Shown piece after piece: positions 49,099 to 57,568 of a DNA stretch of 64,000 nt; position 1 is the stretch's first letter; each line of letters begins with the position of its first letter. A program made the position numbers and the translations under genes. The notes beneath the pieces were generated by a model. The model was not told where the DNA came from. It saw only the letters and a program-made list of their open reading frames with translations, and made no database searches. Source of the DNA: DAOUMF01 sp034408935 (GTDB lineage Bacteria; Chloroflexota; Dehalococcoidia; SM23-28-2; RBG-16-64-32); contig DAOUMV010000003.1 in NCBI GenBank assembly GCA_034408935.1, positions 1 to 64,000 of the forward strand. Direction: 5' to 3'.

Positions 49099-49755
49099 AT
49101 GTTTGCGTTTGGACATGTGGGTCTGACATGGGGCGGAGTACTGGCGGCGGCCAGGGTGTCGCGCTGGCTGACACGGTCAGGGAGCTCGCTGGGTGGCGGC
49201 GCAACGCGCCGCCCGGCACTGAGGCCGCGTGCCAGCACACCGATCGACTATCGGTTCGTGATCCTCGGCTCCATGCTTCCCGACCTGATCGACAAGCCCC
49301 TCGGCGTATTCATCTTCAGGAAGGAGCTGAGCAACGGGCGGATCTTCGCCCACGGCTTACTGCCCAACACGGCGGTCCTGCTGGCGGCGCTGACCTGGAG
49401 GCGGCGGGCCGACCGACACCTCGTGTCGCTTGCTCTCGGCACGGCGGCACACCTAGCCCTGGACCGGATGTGGATGGACCCGAAGACGCTGCTCTGGCCG
49501 TTAGGCGGCTGGCGGCCGGAGCGGCGGGACGTCAGCGATTGGGTGAAGCGGATGCTGAAGCAGTTGATTTCTGACCCTCACGTGTATGTCCCGGAGGCGG
49601 TCGGAGCGCTGGTTTTCGGCGCCTTCACAAGGTCCCTCCTGAACAGGCGCGGCCTGCGAGAGTTCGCTCGCACCGGCAGGATGGCTGGTTGGTCCAGGGA
49701 GGCGCCCTCGGCTGGCCTAGCCGACTGGGAGGAAAGCCCGCAGCAGTTCAAATGA
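49099..49755 (+). CDS. membrane-bound metal-dependent hydrolase (DUF457/YdjM-like)
   Basis: A 218-residue membrane protein. Family marks are the early histidine in MFAFGHVGLTWGG, the GSMLPDLIDKPLG motif, HGLLPNTAVLLAAL and AAHLALDRMWMDPKTLLWP, which together supply the conserved His and Asp ligands. Several hydrophobic segments are present. Members are putative phospholipid- or DNA-damage-linked hydrolases of uncertain function. The gene ends 39 bases inside the convergent flavoprotein gene. Confidence 0.75.
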   Translation: MFAFGHVGLTWGGVLAAARVSRWLTRSGSSLGGGATRRPALRPRASTPIDYRFVILGSMLPDLIDKPLGVFIFRKELSNGRIFAHGLLPNTAVLLAALTWRRRADRHLVSLALGTAAHLALDRMWMDPKTLLWPLGGWRPERRDVSDWVKRMLKQLISDPHVYVPEAVGALVFGAFTRSLLNRRGLREFARTGRMAGWSREAPSAGLADWEESPQQFK

Positions 49756-50910
49756 GGCCAGCGGCCGGCGGAGCGATAGGCGAAGCAGCGGCCATAGCGC
49801 CGGAAGGCTGCGGGCCAGGCGCAGGATCACTCGCGAGGGGTAGTCGATGTCACCGTGGTGGGTGATGAGCGGCCGGAGCCTCTCGTGTCGAAGGGAGGCC
49901 ACCAGGTGGTCGACATCGCCGTCGCTGAGCGCGAGGCCGAAGCGGCGGATGCGCAGGCTGCGGACCAGCTCGCGCCCGATCTCTGACTTCCAGGCGCGCT
50001 CGTAGCCGCGAAGCCTGTCAGCGCTTGTATCGTCGGCGGCCAGGGCGGAGACGGCGGCCGATGCGGCGTGGCGGGCACCCACCAGACCGGTGTAGATGCC
50101 GCCTCCGGAGAACGGTTTCACCTGACCGGCGGCGTCCCCCACCAGAAGTATGTCGTCGGCGTAGCTGCGGGGCGCGAAGTCCAGGGGGATGGTGCCCCCG
50201 TACATGCGGCACACGTCAACGTCTCGGAACAGGTGCGGGAAGGCGTCCACCAGGCGCCGGTAGCAGCGGATCGGCTTGTCCGAGCGGTCACAGCCGATGC
50301 CCACGCGTGCCCGACCATCGCCGGTGGGGATGATCCAGCCGAACCAGCCTGGGGCGAGCTTTCGTCCCACGAAGACGTGGACGAAGTCCTCCCGCCGCAC
50401 CCTCAGGCGGCCCTCGATGCCCAGGCAGTAGACCTTCTCCCGTGGGCCGAGGAGCCCCAGGCTGCGGGCTACCCGGGAGTGGGCGCCGTCGGCTCCCACC
50501 ACCAGGCGAGCGGAGAGCTGGAGGTCGCGGCCGTCGCGCTGGCAGTGGAGGCGGACGCCGCCGTCTTGTCGCTCGGCATGCACCATGCGGGCCCTCAGCA
50601 GGTGGGCGCCCGCGGCCTGGGCTTGCTCGCAGAGCAGCTCGTCCAGGCGTACTCGGTCTATCGTCACGGCGCGGATGTCGCCGCCGCCGACGGCCAACTC
50701 GCCGCCGCTGGCGGTGTGGACGTAGGCGCCGGTCAGGCGGTTGGCCACTAGCGGTTCCTGGATGGCCGCCTCTTCCAGCGTGCGGGGGCTGACCAGCCCC
50801 GAGCAGTGGGAGGGAACGCCGATGCGACGGTGCTCCTCCAAGAGGACAACCGCTAGCCTGGCCGCGGCCAGGTTGCGGGCGCAGCGGCTCCCGGCCGGGC
50901 CGGCTCCCAC
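49717..50910 (-). CDS. geranylgeranyl reductase family flavoprotein
   Basis: At least 397 residues. The FAD fold starts with GAGPAGSRCARNLA, then VPSHCSGLVSPRTLE (the family PxxCSG motif), VVGADGAHSRVARSLG and DILLVGDAAGQVKPFSGGGI. Members reduce isoprenoid double bonds in chlorophyll side chains, archaeal-type lipids or quinones. GTG 50910 is the first standard start but omits the first beta strand. In-frame codons upstream read AKYDYDVAV, and GGAGGG (50952-50947) lies six bases before an in-frame ACG (50940-50938). Either a non-standard start or a base error is likely. Confidence 0.85.
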   Translation of the reverse strand: MGAGPAGSRCARNLAAARLAVVLLEEHRRIGVPSHCSGLVSPRTLEEAAIQEPLVANRLTGAYVHTASGGELAVGGGDIRAVTIDRVRLDELLCEQAQAAGAHLLRARMVHAERQDGGVRLHCQRDGRDLQLSARLVVGADGAHSRVARSLGLLGPREKVYCLGIEGRLRVRREDFVHVFVGRKLAPGWFGWIIPTGDGRARVGIGCDRSDKPIRCYRRLVDAFPHLFRDVDVCRMYGGTIPLDFAPRSYADDILLVGDAAGQVKPFSGGGIYTGLVGARHAASAAVSALAADDTSADRLRGYERAWKSEIGRELVRSLRIRRFGLALSDGDVDHLVASLRHERLRPLITHHGDIDYPSRVILRLARSLPALWPLLRLSLRRPLASFELLRAFLPVG

Positions 50911-50970
50911 TACCGCGACATCGTAGTCGTACTTGGCCGTATGATTCCCTCCAGAGCTGCCATAGACGGC

Positions 50971-51249
50971 CTAGTCCGCCGTCAAGGGCTCGATCTTGCC
51001 CTCGCCGCCATAACGGGGGCAAGCACCGCTTCCCTTGCATGGCTCACAGATGACTTTGCCGCCGCCGTTGCACTCATCGCAACTGCCGCCCCTGCCCTTC
51101 CAGTCGACGCAGGTGTCGTCGCCCAGGCCGTCGCACTCACGACAGCTGCGAAGCCCGCGACACATGGGGTATTCCACCCATCCCACCTTCGATACCGCGG
51201 CGGGCGTGCAATAGGTGATGAGCACATGCGCTCCATCCCAGGTTCGCAC
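50971..51249 (-). CDS. DnaJ-type zinc-ribbon repeat protein, possibly decaying
   Basis: Up to 92 residues; ATG 51165 (MCRGLRSCRECDGLG) would give 64. It is built from CxxCxGxG units as in the DnaJ cysteine-rich domain: CRECDGLG, CVDWKGRG, CDECNGGG, CEPCKGSG, CPRYGGEG. In the second and fifth units the second cysteine is Trp or Tyr, so only three zinc half-sites are complete. No J domain is present. It lies just upstream of the flavoprotein gene on the same strand. It may be a small zinc-binding partner or a decaying gene. Confidence 0.5.
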   Translation of the reverse strand: MRTWDGAHVLITYCTPAAVSKVGWVEYPMCRGLRSCRECDGLGDDTCVDWKGRGGSCDECNGGGKVICEPCKGSGACPRYGGEGKIEPLTAD

Positions 51250-51608
51250 CGCGGTGGCGACGGGAGAAGGATGTCACAGACGGTGGGAATCCGCAAGTCG
51301 GCGCTGCGGCCATGGTGTTGTTCGCGCCGCCATTGTCTGGGCAGCGATCGCCAAAGCGCTGGCGCAAGGTGAAACAGCGTTCCGGCGTCCAAGGGGAGAG
51401 AAGGCGATGGTTGACTGGTGGCCGCCTTCCAGGTGGCAGGGTCACGCTCAGTGTAGAGGACGCCGGTCGCAAGAGTACCTCGAGGAGTCCTGCGGTGTGA
51501 GTTTTCAGATGGCGCCTTCAGCCGGTATGTCGGTCGCAGGCCGTATTCTAGCGGACTGCAGGCGGCTGCAGATCAGCTCCTGTCGGCGTGGGGCGGCGAG
51601 CAGCGCCC
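51250..51608. other. intergenic stretch without a supported gene
   Basis: About 360 bases. Both strands carry only short frames with no protein-like pattern. No strong promoter, terminator or palindrome stands out. Confidence 0.4.
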
Positions 51609-52859
51609 CTACTTGATGTGGATGCCTGAGATGGCGCGGGAGATCACCAAACGCTGGATCTCGGACGTGCCCTCGAAAATGGTGTAGATCCTGGCATCGC
51701 GGTGCCAGCGCTCGACGGGGTTCTCACGGACGTAGCCGTACCCGCCCATGATCTGGATCGCCTCCTCCGTGACCCACACGGCGGTCTCGCCGGCGAACAG
51801 CTTCGACATCGAACCCTCGCCGCTCTCGAAAGTCTTGCCGGTACGTGCCATCCACGCGGCACGCCAGACGAGAAGGCGCGCGGCGTCGATGGCGACCTTC
51901 ATGTCGGCGAGCTTGAAGGCGATGGCCTGGTTCTCGATGATGGGGCGGCCGAACTGGACTCTCTGCTTGGCGTAGTCCAAGGCGAACTCGTAGGCGGCGC
52001 GGGCGATGCCGACGGCCTGAGAGCCGACGACGGGGCGCGAGCCCTCGAACGTGGCCATAGCGCCTTGACTGCGGGTGCTCTTGCCCTCGCGGGCGCGGGC
52101 CAGGCGCTTTTCGAGACGCTCCTTGCCGCCGAGGAGGCAGCGGCCGGGAACCCGGACGTCATCCAGTACGACCTCGGCGGTGTGGCTGGCGCGTACCCCG
52201 TGCTTCTTGAACTTCTGACCCATGCTGATGCCGGGAGTCCCGGGCGGGACGACGAAGCTGGCTTGGCCGCGGGAGCGGAGCTCAGGTTCGACGGAGGCGA
52301 CGACCACGTGGACATCGGCCATTCCGCCGTTGGTGATCCACGTCTTGGTTCCGTTGATTGTCCACTCATCCTTCGCCTCATCGTAGACGGCGCGGGTCTT
52401 CAAAGAACTGACGTCGGAGCCGGCGTCCGGCTCGGTCACGGCGAAGGCGCCGAACTGTAGTTTCTCCGGAGTGCCGAAACACTGGGGTACCCACTCGACG
52501 ACCTGCTGGGGTGTGCCGCTGGCGAAGATAGCGGCGACGGGCAGGGTAGAGCCCGTAATCGCGAGGCCGATGCCCGCGTCGCCCCAGAACAGCTCCTCAT
52601 TAGCGAGGGGCATCGTGATTCCCGTGGGATCGCCGAAGGAGGCCTGCAGGAATTCCCAGGAGTACAGGCCGATGCGGGCGGCTTCTTGGACGATGGGCAA
52701 GGGCATCTCCTCACGCTCGTCCCACTCGTGGGCGGCGGGCCGGATCACGTCCTTGGCGAAGCCGTGGACCCACTTCTGGATCTGGCGTTGTTCCTCATTG
52801 AGCTCCATGGAGAACTGAGGGGTAGTGGTCTCGGTGGATGCTTGCTCTGTCTGTACCAT
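51609..52859 (-). CDS. acyl-CoA dehydrogenase (glutaryl-CoA or medium-chain-like)
   Basis: A 416-residue acyl-CoA dehydrogenase of a different subgroup from the other four. Marks are FAVTEPDAGSDVSSLKTRAV, NGTKTWITNGGMADV, MGQKFKKHGVRASHTAEVVL, VGIARAAYEFALDYAKQRVQ and the C-terminal QIMGGYGYVRENPVERWHRD with RIYTIFEGTSEIQ. The catalytic glutamate of short/medium-chain enzymes falls in IFEGTSEIQ. ATG 52859 is the best start; the frame is open further up but not protein-like. There is no good ribosome site at either candidate. It stands alone. Confidence 0.9.
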   Translation of the reverse strand: MVQTEQASTETTTPQFSMELNEEQRQIQKWVHGFAKDVIRPAAHEWDEREEMPLPIVQEAARIGLYSWEFLQASFGDPTGITMPLANEELFWGDAGIGLAITGSTLPVAAIFASGTPQQVVEWVPQCFGTPEKLQFGAFAVTEPDAGSDVSSLKTRAVYDEAKDEWTINGTKTWITNGGMADVHVVVASVEPELRSRGQASFVVPPGTPGISMGQKFKKHGVRASHTAEVVLDDVRVPGRCLLGGKERLEKRLARAREGKSTRSQGAMATFEGSRPVVGSQAVGIARAAYEFALDYAKQRVQFGRPIIENQAIAFKLADMKVAIDAARLLVWRAAWMARTGKTFESGEGSMSKLFAGETAVWVTEEAIQIMGGYGYVRENPVERWHRDARIYTIFEGTSEIQRLVISRAISGIHIK

Positions 52860-53324
52860 CTGGCTTTGTTGGCTGCAGCGGCCAGGGATCTTGCTGCGGC
52901 GTTCTCCTTTCTCGACAGGCCCGTTGCTCTGACAACACTTAAGCATCTCCGCAGAACTTCGACAAGTCCCCAAAAAATACATAACTTTCGATTGTGGAAG
53001 CAGGGTTCTAGACCTCGTCACCCACCGAGCCTCGTAGGACACGACTACTTGTGCCGTGTCTGCGTGCAGCCCCAACCGAGAGGTGATGCTATGTTCCCGT
53101 AGTGTCGGTCGGTGGCGAGCGAAATCGCCGGGTCGGCCTGATTCTGGGGGCACCACGCTGCTGGAGGTGTACTAGGCCCTACCGCATCCAGCGTCTCGCG
53201 GTGCACTTGGCTACGCTGTACAGCTGGATCCGAAGTCCGGCGGCCAGCACCTTCAACCAGGTCTGGCCGTGGTTGACGGCGATCTCGTTGGCGGCAATCT
53301 CGTAGAAGCGGGTGCGTTCCGCTG

Positions 53325-53447
53325 CACTGGGCTTCTCCCGCCTACCATCATATCGCCGCCCTCGTCGCCAAAGACCCGACGACCGCCGGTCACACGGAAC
53401 GCTGCTCCCGGTATGCCCTCAAGCTGACCGAGGAGCTCGGCCTAGGG
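53325..53447 (+). pseudogene. fragment of an HD-domain phosphohydrolase gene
   Basis: Forty-one codons read HWASPAYHHIAALVAKDPTT followed by AGHTERCSRYALKLTEELGL. This matches the start of an HD-GYP/HD domain (DPxTAGHSERV-YA-ELGL), with the first metal histidine in AGHTER. There is no start codon nearby, no HD pair and no continuation, because the frame runs into the antisense of the amidohydrolase gene. It is a truncated relic. The surrounding gap 52860-53441 otherwise holds nothing I can support. Confidence 0.4.
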
Positions 53448-54620
53448 GGATCCCCTGCCGGACGCGAACTCCTCCTTGGCGCGCTGGAGCAGGTCCGGGT
53501 CCAGCGCCACGTCCACGCCGGTCATCGCCAACGCCTGGGCGGTCTGGACCATAGCGGCGTGGGCCGCATCCGTGGCGCACACCTCCGTGAACGCGGGCGT
53601 GTGGTTGAACGCTGCCGCCCCGATCCCGAACATCGGGTGGATGGACGGTATGGCCTGGCTCACGTTCCCCATGTCCGAGCTGCCGGTGGTGTCCAGCCTG
53701 ACGTCGAGAAATGTCCGGCCCAGGGACTCTGCGTTGGCGCGGTAAGCTGCGGCCAGGGCGCTGTTGTTGCGCATTGGGGCGCAGGACCATGGGCCCCAGC
53801 GGATGTCTAGGGTTGCGCCGGAGGCTGCGGCCCCCGCCTCGAAGCAGCGCTGCACCTTCCCCTTCAGCTCCTCCAGGTAGGCCGGGATCAGCGCCCGCAC
53901 GAGGAACGACCCGGTCGCGCGGTCCGGCACCACATTGGGTGCCGAGCCCCCGTGGGTGATGATGCCGTGGATGCGGGAGTCGCGCCGGATGTGCTGGCGG
54001 AGCTGGGCGATGGCCTGGTAGGCTACCACCAGCCCGTCCAGGGCGTTCACCCCCATCTCCGGCGCAAAGGAGGCGTGGGCGGACTGCCCCCGGTACTCCA
54101 CCTCCACCTGGGCGATGCCGTACATGGGAGGCATGTCCACGTCGGCGGGGGAAGGGTGGGCCATCAGTGCCACGTCCACCCCATCAAAGGCGCCGCGCGC
54201 CAGTAGGAGGATCTTACCGCCTATGCTCTCCTCCGCCGGGGTGCCGAAGACGAGGAGGCGTACCTCGCTGGGCGACAGGGCGGCCTTGAGGCCGTAGGCG
54301 GCGCCCAGCCCAGCGGTGGCGATTAGGTTGTGGCCACAGGCGTGGCCCATCTCCGGCAGGGCGTCGTACTCGCAAAGGTACGCGATGGTCACCGGCCCCT
54401 CGCCCCAACTAGCGCGCACCGCTGTCTCCAGGCCGTGGGCGCTGCGCTCCACTTGGAATCCGTGTGCCTCCAGCTGGTCGGCCACGAGGGCGGCCGCCTG
54501 CCGCTCCTGCATCGCCAGCTCGGGGTTCTCGTGAATGCGGCGACTGACATCTATGAGTTCGTCGGCCGCCGCGGCGACACCTTCCTTCGCCCGTGTCTTC
54601 GCTCCCTCGATGTCCGTCAT
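53442..54620 (-). CDS. M20 family amidohydrolase
   Basis: A 392-residue metal-dependent amidohydrolase of the M20D group (aminobenzoyl-glutamate or amino-acid amide hydrolases). The metal motif is MGHACGHNLIATAG, followed by GTPAEES and AHPSPADVD, the dimer domain (YRGQSAHASFAPEMGVNALD) and HTPAFTEVCATDAAH near the end. ATG 54620 has GGAGAGG upstream; the longer open frame is not protein-like. Typical substrates are N-acyl amino acids or p-aminobenzoyl-glutamate. It is cytoplasmic. Confidence 0.9.
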   Translation of the reverse strand: MTDIEGAKTRAKEGVAAAADELIDVSRRIHENPELAMQERQAAALVADQLEAHGFQVERSAHGLETAVRASWGEGPVTIAYLCEYDALPEMGHACGHNLIATAGLGAAYGLKAALSPSEVRLLVFGTPAEESIGGKILLLARGAFDGVDVALMAHPSPADVDMPPMYGIAQVEVEYRGQSAHASFAPEMGVNALDGLVVAYQAIAQLRQHIRRDSRIHGIITHGGSAPNVVPDRATGSFLVRALIPAYLEELKGKVQRCFEAGAAASGATLDIRWGPWSCAPMRNNSALAAAYRANAESLGRTFLDVRLDTTGSSDMGNVSQAIPSIHPMFGIGAAAFNHTPAFTEVCATDAAHAAMVQTAQALAMTGVDVALDPDLLQRAKEEFASGRGSP

Positions 54621-54645
54621 GCTACCTCTCCTTGCTCCACCTCCA

Positions 54646-54861
54646 TCAGATCGCCTGTACCTCTTCGACTGTGTGTTCAAGCGCCTCCGTCTCAGCGTGT
54701 CCGTTGCCCTCGGAGGGGTCTGGCCTGTGCCCGGCCAGGAGGTCGCGCAGGGCAAAGGCGGCCGCGCCTACGGCCAGCGGCCCGAAGACGATGAGCACGT
54801 AGAGGACGAGCAGTCTCCGCGCCATGTCACCAGCCCACTTCATCGCCAGGACGCTGTCCAT
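54646..54861 (-). CDS. small single-pass membrane protein
   Basis: Up to 71 residues (ATG 54861; an inner ATG gives 59, opening MARRLLVLYVLIVFGPLAVG). One membrane span covers LLVLYVLIVFGPLAVGAAAF, and the tail is acidic and hydrophilic. It lies in a short gap between the mannosidase and the amidohydrolase genes on the same strand. No family recognised. The ribosome site is weak. Confidence 0.4.
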   Translation of the reverse strand: MDSVLAMKWAGDMARRLLVLYVLIVFGPLAVGAAAFALRDLLAGHRPDPSEGNGHAETEALEHTVEEVQAI

Positions 54862-54877
54862 TTGCTGGCATGGATGG

Positions 54878-57568
54878 TCATCGCCGCGTCTCCTGTGCTG
54901 TCGTGAATTTCACGCTCAGTATCTGGTTGGGGCGGGCCGAGAGCTTCACCCAGCCGTCGTCCACGGGCGCCGGGCCTAACGACTCCTCGTTCAAGTCCAC
55001 CACCTGAGCGGAGGCGCGGGTGGGCCTGCCCGGCCAGGGGAGCAGCCGCAGGCGGCCCTCCTGGGGCGTATCGGACGTATTGTACACCCTGACGACAACG
55101 CCGTCGCCGCCCTCGGCGATCTTAAGCGAGGAGAGGACGAGCGCCGGCGGCTCGATCTCGACCAGGGAGGCTTGCGGTGGCAGGTCCCCCACGCCGCGGT
55201 CGGTGTGCGAGGCCCGCAGGGGCCGCGCGAAGCGGTGCGCCTCCTGGAACGATGTCTCCCAGCGGCCCGTATGGGGGATAAGCGAGTAGTGTAACGACCA
55301 GCGGCCGGGCATCTGCGCTCCCAGTGTCTCCAGAGAAGGGGCGGCGGGGCCGCGGCGGGTGCGGATGTCCGCCCGCGACAGCCACCCTACGCAGCGCAGC
55401 ATGGTGAGGGCGATCGTCACCGTTCCGTCCGTCTCCTGAAGCGCCTCGTATTCCGGCAGGCCGCGATTGGCGACCGTCAGTCCGTGCTGGCCGTCGCTGA
55501 CGTCCACGAAGGACTTCTGGGGGTAGGTGGCGACGGGGGTCTCGAAGCAGGCGCCGTCGTCCTCTGGCGGGGCGACCGGGCGGCTCAGCACTCCGAAGTG
55601 TTGCTCGGCGTCGGTGTGTTCCGTGCGCACGTCAATGGGGAAATGGACTCGCAGACGGTGGTCCTGGGCCCGATTGTCCACATCGGTCTCGATGTCGATG
55701 CGGGGAACGCCAGGGCAGAGACTGGCGCGGCTGACGATCCGACATGCCGTCCGCCGGAGGGAGCGGGCGTCGCGGTCCTCTGTCAGGCCTGAAGGGAGGG
55801 AGTAGGTGTGGACGATCTCCAGCGTCCAGCGGGCGGGGCCGCGCTCGATTACGCGAACCTGAGGTGGTTTCGAGGGCCTGTCGACCAGTTCGTCGGTTTC
55901 GGGCGGGCAGTAGGTGTACTCGTCGCCACGGTCGCCCCCGTCCACGAAGCGGTTGAGGCCGCTGAGGACAGCGCCGGTTCGTCGCTCCTCGACGGTGAGG
56001 GTGCCGTCCGCAGGGTCCGCAGTTACACGGAAGAATTCGTTCTCGATCTCCCGTCGCCTGTCACGTGTTTCCTGTCGCGCTTCGCCGTACTCCACTTCGT
56101 AGGCCTGGTAGCCGTAGGCGGACACGCCCGCGGCCACGAACCCGGCGATGACCCGCTCCCCTGGGTCCAGGGGCGAGCGGAGGCCGCGCTCCACCAACTG
56201 GAGCGGCGCCTTGCGGCCCGCGGCGTCCACGAGATTGACGGGCAGTCTGCCGTCCTCCAGCGGCAGGCGTACGGTGCAGAAGTCGGTGCGGGGCCCGCCC
56301 TCCGAGTTGAAGACGGCGACACCGCTTCCGCCGGGACGCGAGGCGAGATCGCCGATGTAGCGTTGCGATTCGTACAGGACTGTCTCCGCTATCTGCTGAC
56401 AGCGGTCGAAGCGGGGCCGCATCTCCTCGTGGACCTGATCTATTGAGCAACCGCAGATGGAGTCGTGTGGGCCGTTCTGGAGGAGGAGCCTCCAGGCCTG
56501 GCGCAGGAGGGCCTGGTCGGATGGACCCCTTCGCGGCTCGCCCTTCCCAAGCCGCAGCAGGTCGGTCCAGGCTGCCAGCGGCTCCGCGTAGCGGGCCAGC
56601 AGGTCCTCGCACTCCTGGTAGCGCTGCTTGATCCACATACGTGCTGAGAGAGTGCCGGCGAGGACGTGAGAGCGCTGGCTGGAGCGCAGCTCACCCTGCA
56701 GGCGAAGGAGGTCATCGTGGCCCAGCTCGCGCCGTATCGCCTCGACGAGCATTGGGTAGTGGCCGTGGATGAACTCGGCGTCGTCGAACAGCTCGTTTGC
56801 GGTGCGAATGACGAGGGAGAGGTCCTCCTGGGCGGTAACGTGGTCGTTGCCGCTGGGCACGAGGATGTGGCGGGTGGTCGCCAGGGGCTCCAACAGCCCC
56901 CGCAGGCTGCTGAGCAGGTTGCGCAACCCCTGGGGGTCCGCAGGCAGGGTGGCGGCGAAGCCATAACCGAAGGGCAAGTGCAGCACCAGGACTTCGGAGC
57001 CATCCGGCGCCCCCCAGAGGAACTCGCTCGTGGTGGCCTCACGCCCGACGCCGCGCCAGAGCACGACGGAGTCGATGCCGAAGCCGCGCAGGATCGCCGG
57101 CAGATGGGCGATGTGCCCGAAGGCATCCGGGGAGTAGCCGACCATCATCACCGGGCCGAACTCCCGCGCCGAGCGGATCCCGATCTGGAGATCGCGCACC
57201 CAGGACTCGCCGCCGATGAGGAACTCGTCGGGGAGCACGTAGTGAGGGCCGATGAGCAGGCGGCCCGCCTGCACCAACCGCTGGATGTCCGCGCGGCGCT
57301 CCGGGCGCACCTCCAGGTAGTCGTCCAGAGCGATGGTCTGCCCGTCCAGAACGAAGTGGCGGTATTCGGGGTCGCGGTCCAGCAGGTCGAGGAGGCTGTC
57401 TAGCATGCGCACCAGGCGCACCCGGAACCCCTCGAACGGCCGGTACCACTCCCGGTCCCAGTGGGTGTGGGAGACGACGACGAAGGTGCGCTTGCCTACC
57501 TTGACCACGAGGGGTGCTTTCCTCTGTTCATCGTTTGGCGGGCTCAGGATGAGCGTGTCTTCAGCCAT
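54878..57568 (-). CDS. alpha-mannosidase, glycoside hydrolase family 38
   Basis: An 896-residue glycosidase. The N-terminal domain has SHTHWDREWYRPFEGFR with the zinc-binding histidine and aspartate. The nucleophile aspartate is in YSPDAFGHIAHLPAILRGFG, and later comes NGPHDSICGCSIDQVH with further zinc ligands. The C-terminal half is the beta-sandwich of GH38 (FNSEGGPRTDFCTVRLP, AYGYQAYEVEY). It removes terminal alpha-mannose. There is no signal peptide, so it is cytoplasmic, as are other bacterial MngB-like enzymes. ATG 57568 overlaps the upstream PHP gene by 25 bases. It fits a glycan-degrading operon with the PHP hydrolase. Confidence 0.92.
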   Translation of the reverse strand: MAEDTLILSPPNDEQRKAPLVVKVGKRTFVVVSHTHWDREWYRPFEGFRVRLVRMLDSLLDLLDRDPEYRHFVLDGQTIALDDYLEVRPERRADIQRLVQAGRLLIGPHYVLPDEFLIGGESWVRDLQIGIRSAREFGPVMMVGYSPDAFGHIAHLPAILRGFGIDSVVLWRGVGREATTSEFLWGAPDGSEVLVLHLPFGYGFAATLPADPQGLRNLLSSLRGLLEPLATTRHILVPSGNDHVTAQEDLSLVIRTANELFDDAEFIHGHYPMLVEAIRRELGHDDLLRLQGELRSSQRSHVLAGTLSARMWIKQRYQECEDLLARYAEPLAAWTDLLRLGKGEPRRGPSDQALLRQAWRLLLQNGPHDSICGCSIDQVHEEMRPRFDRCQQIAETVLYESQRYIGDLASRPGGSGVAVFNSEGGPRTDFCTVRLPLEDGRLPVNLVDAAGRKAPLQLVERGLRSPLDPGERVIAGFVAAGVSAYGYQAYEVEYGEARQETRDRRREIENEFFRVTADPADGTLTVEERRTGAVLSGLNRFVDGGDRGDEYTYCPPETDELVDRPSKPPQVRVIERGPARWTLEIVHTYSLPSGLTEDRDARSLRRTACRIVSRASLCPGVPRIDIETDVDNRAQDHRLRVHFPIDVRTEHTDAEQHFGVLSRPVAPPEDDGACFETPVATYPQKSFVDVSDGQHGLTVANRGLPEYEALQETDGTVTIALTMLRCVGWLSRADIRTRRGPAAPSLETLGAQMPGRWSLHYSLIPHTGRWETSFQEAHRFARPLRASHTDRGVGDLPPQASLVEIEPPALVLSSLKIAEGGDGVVVRVYNTSDTPQEGRLRLLPWPGRPTRASAQVVDLNEESLGPAPVDDGWVKLSARPNQILSVKFTTAQETRR

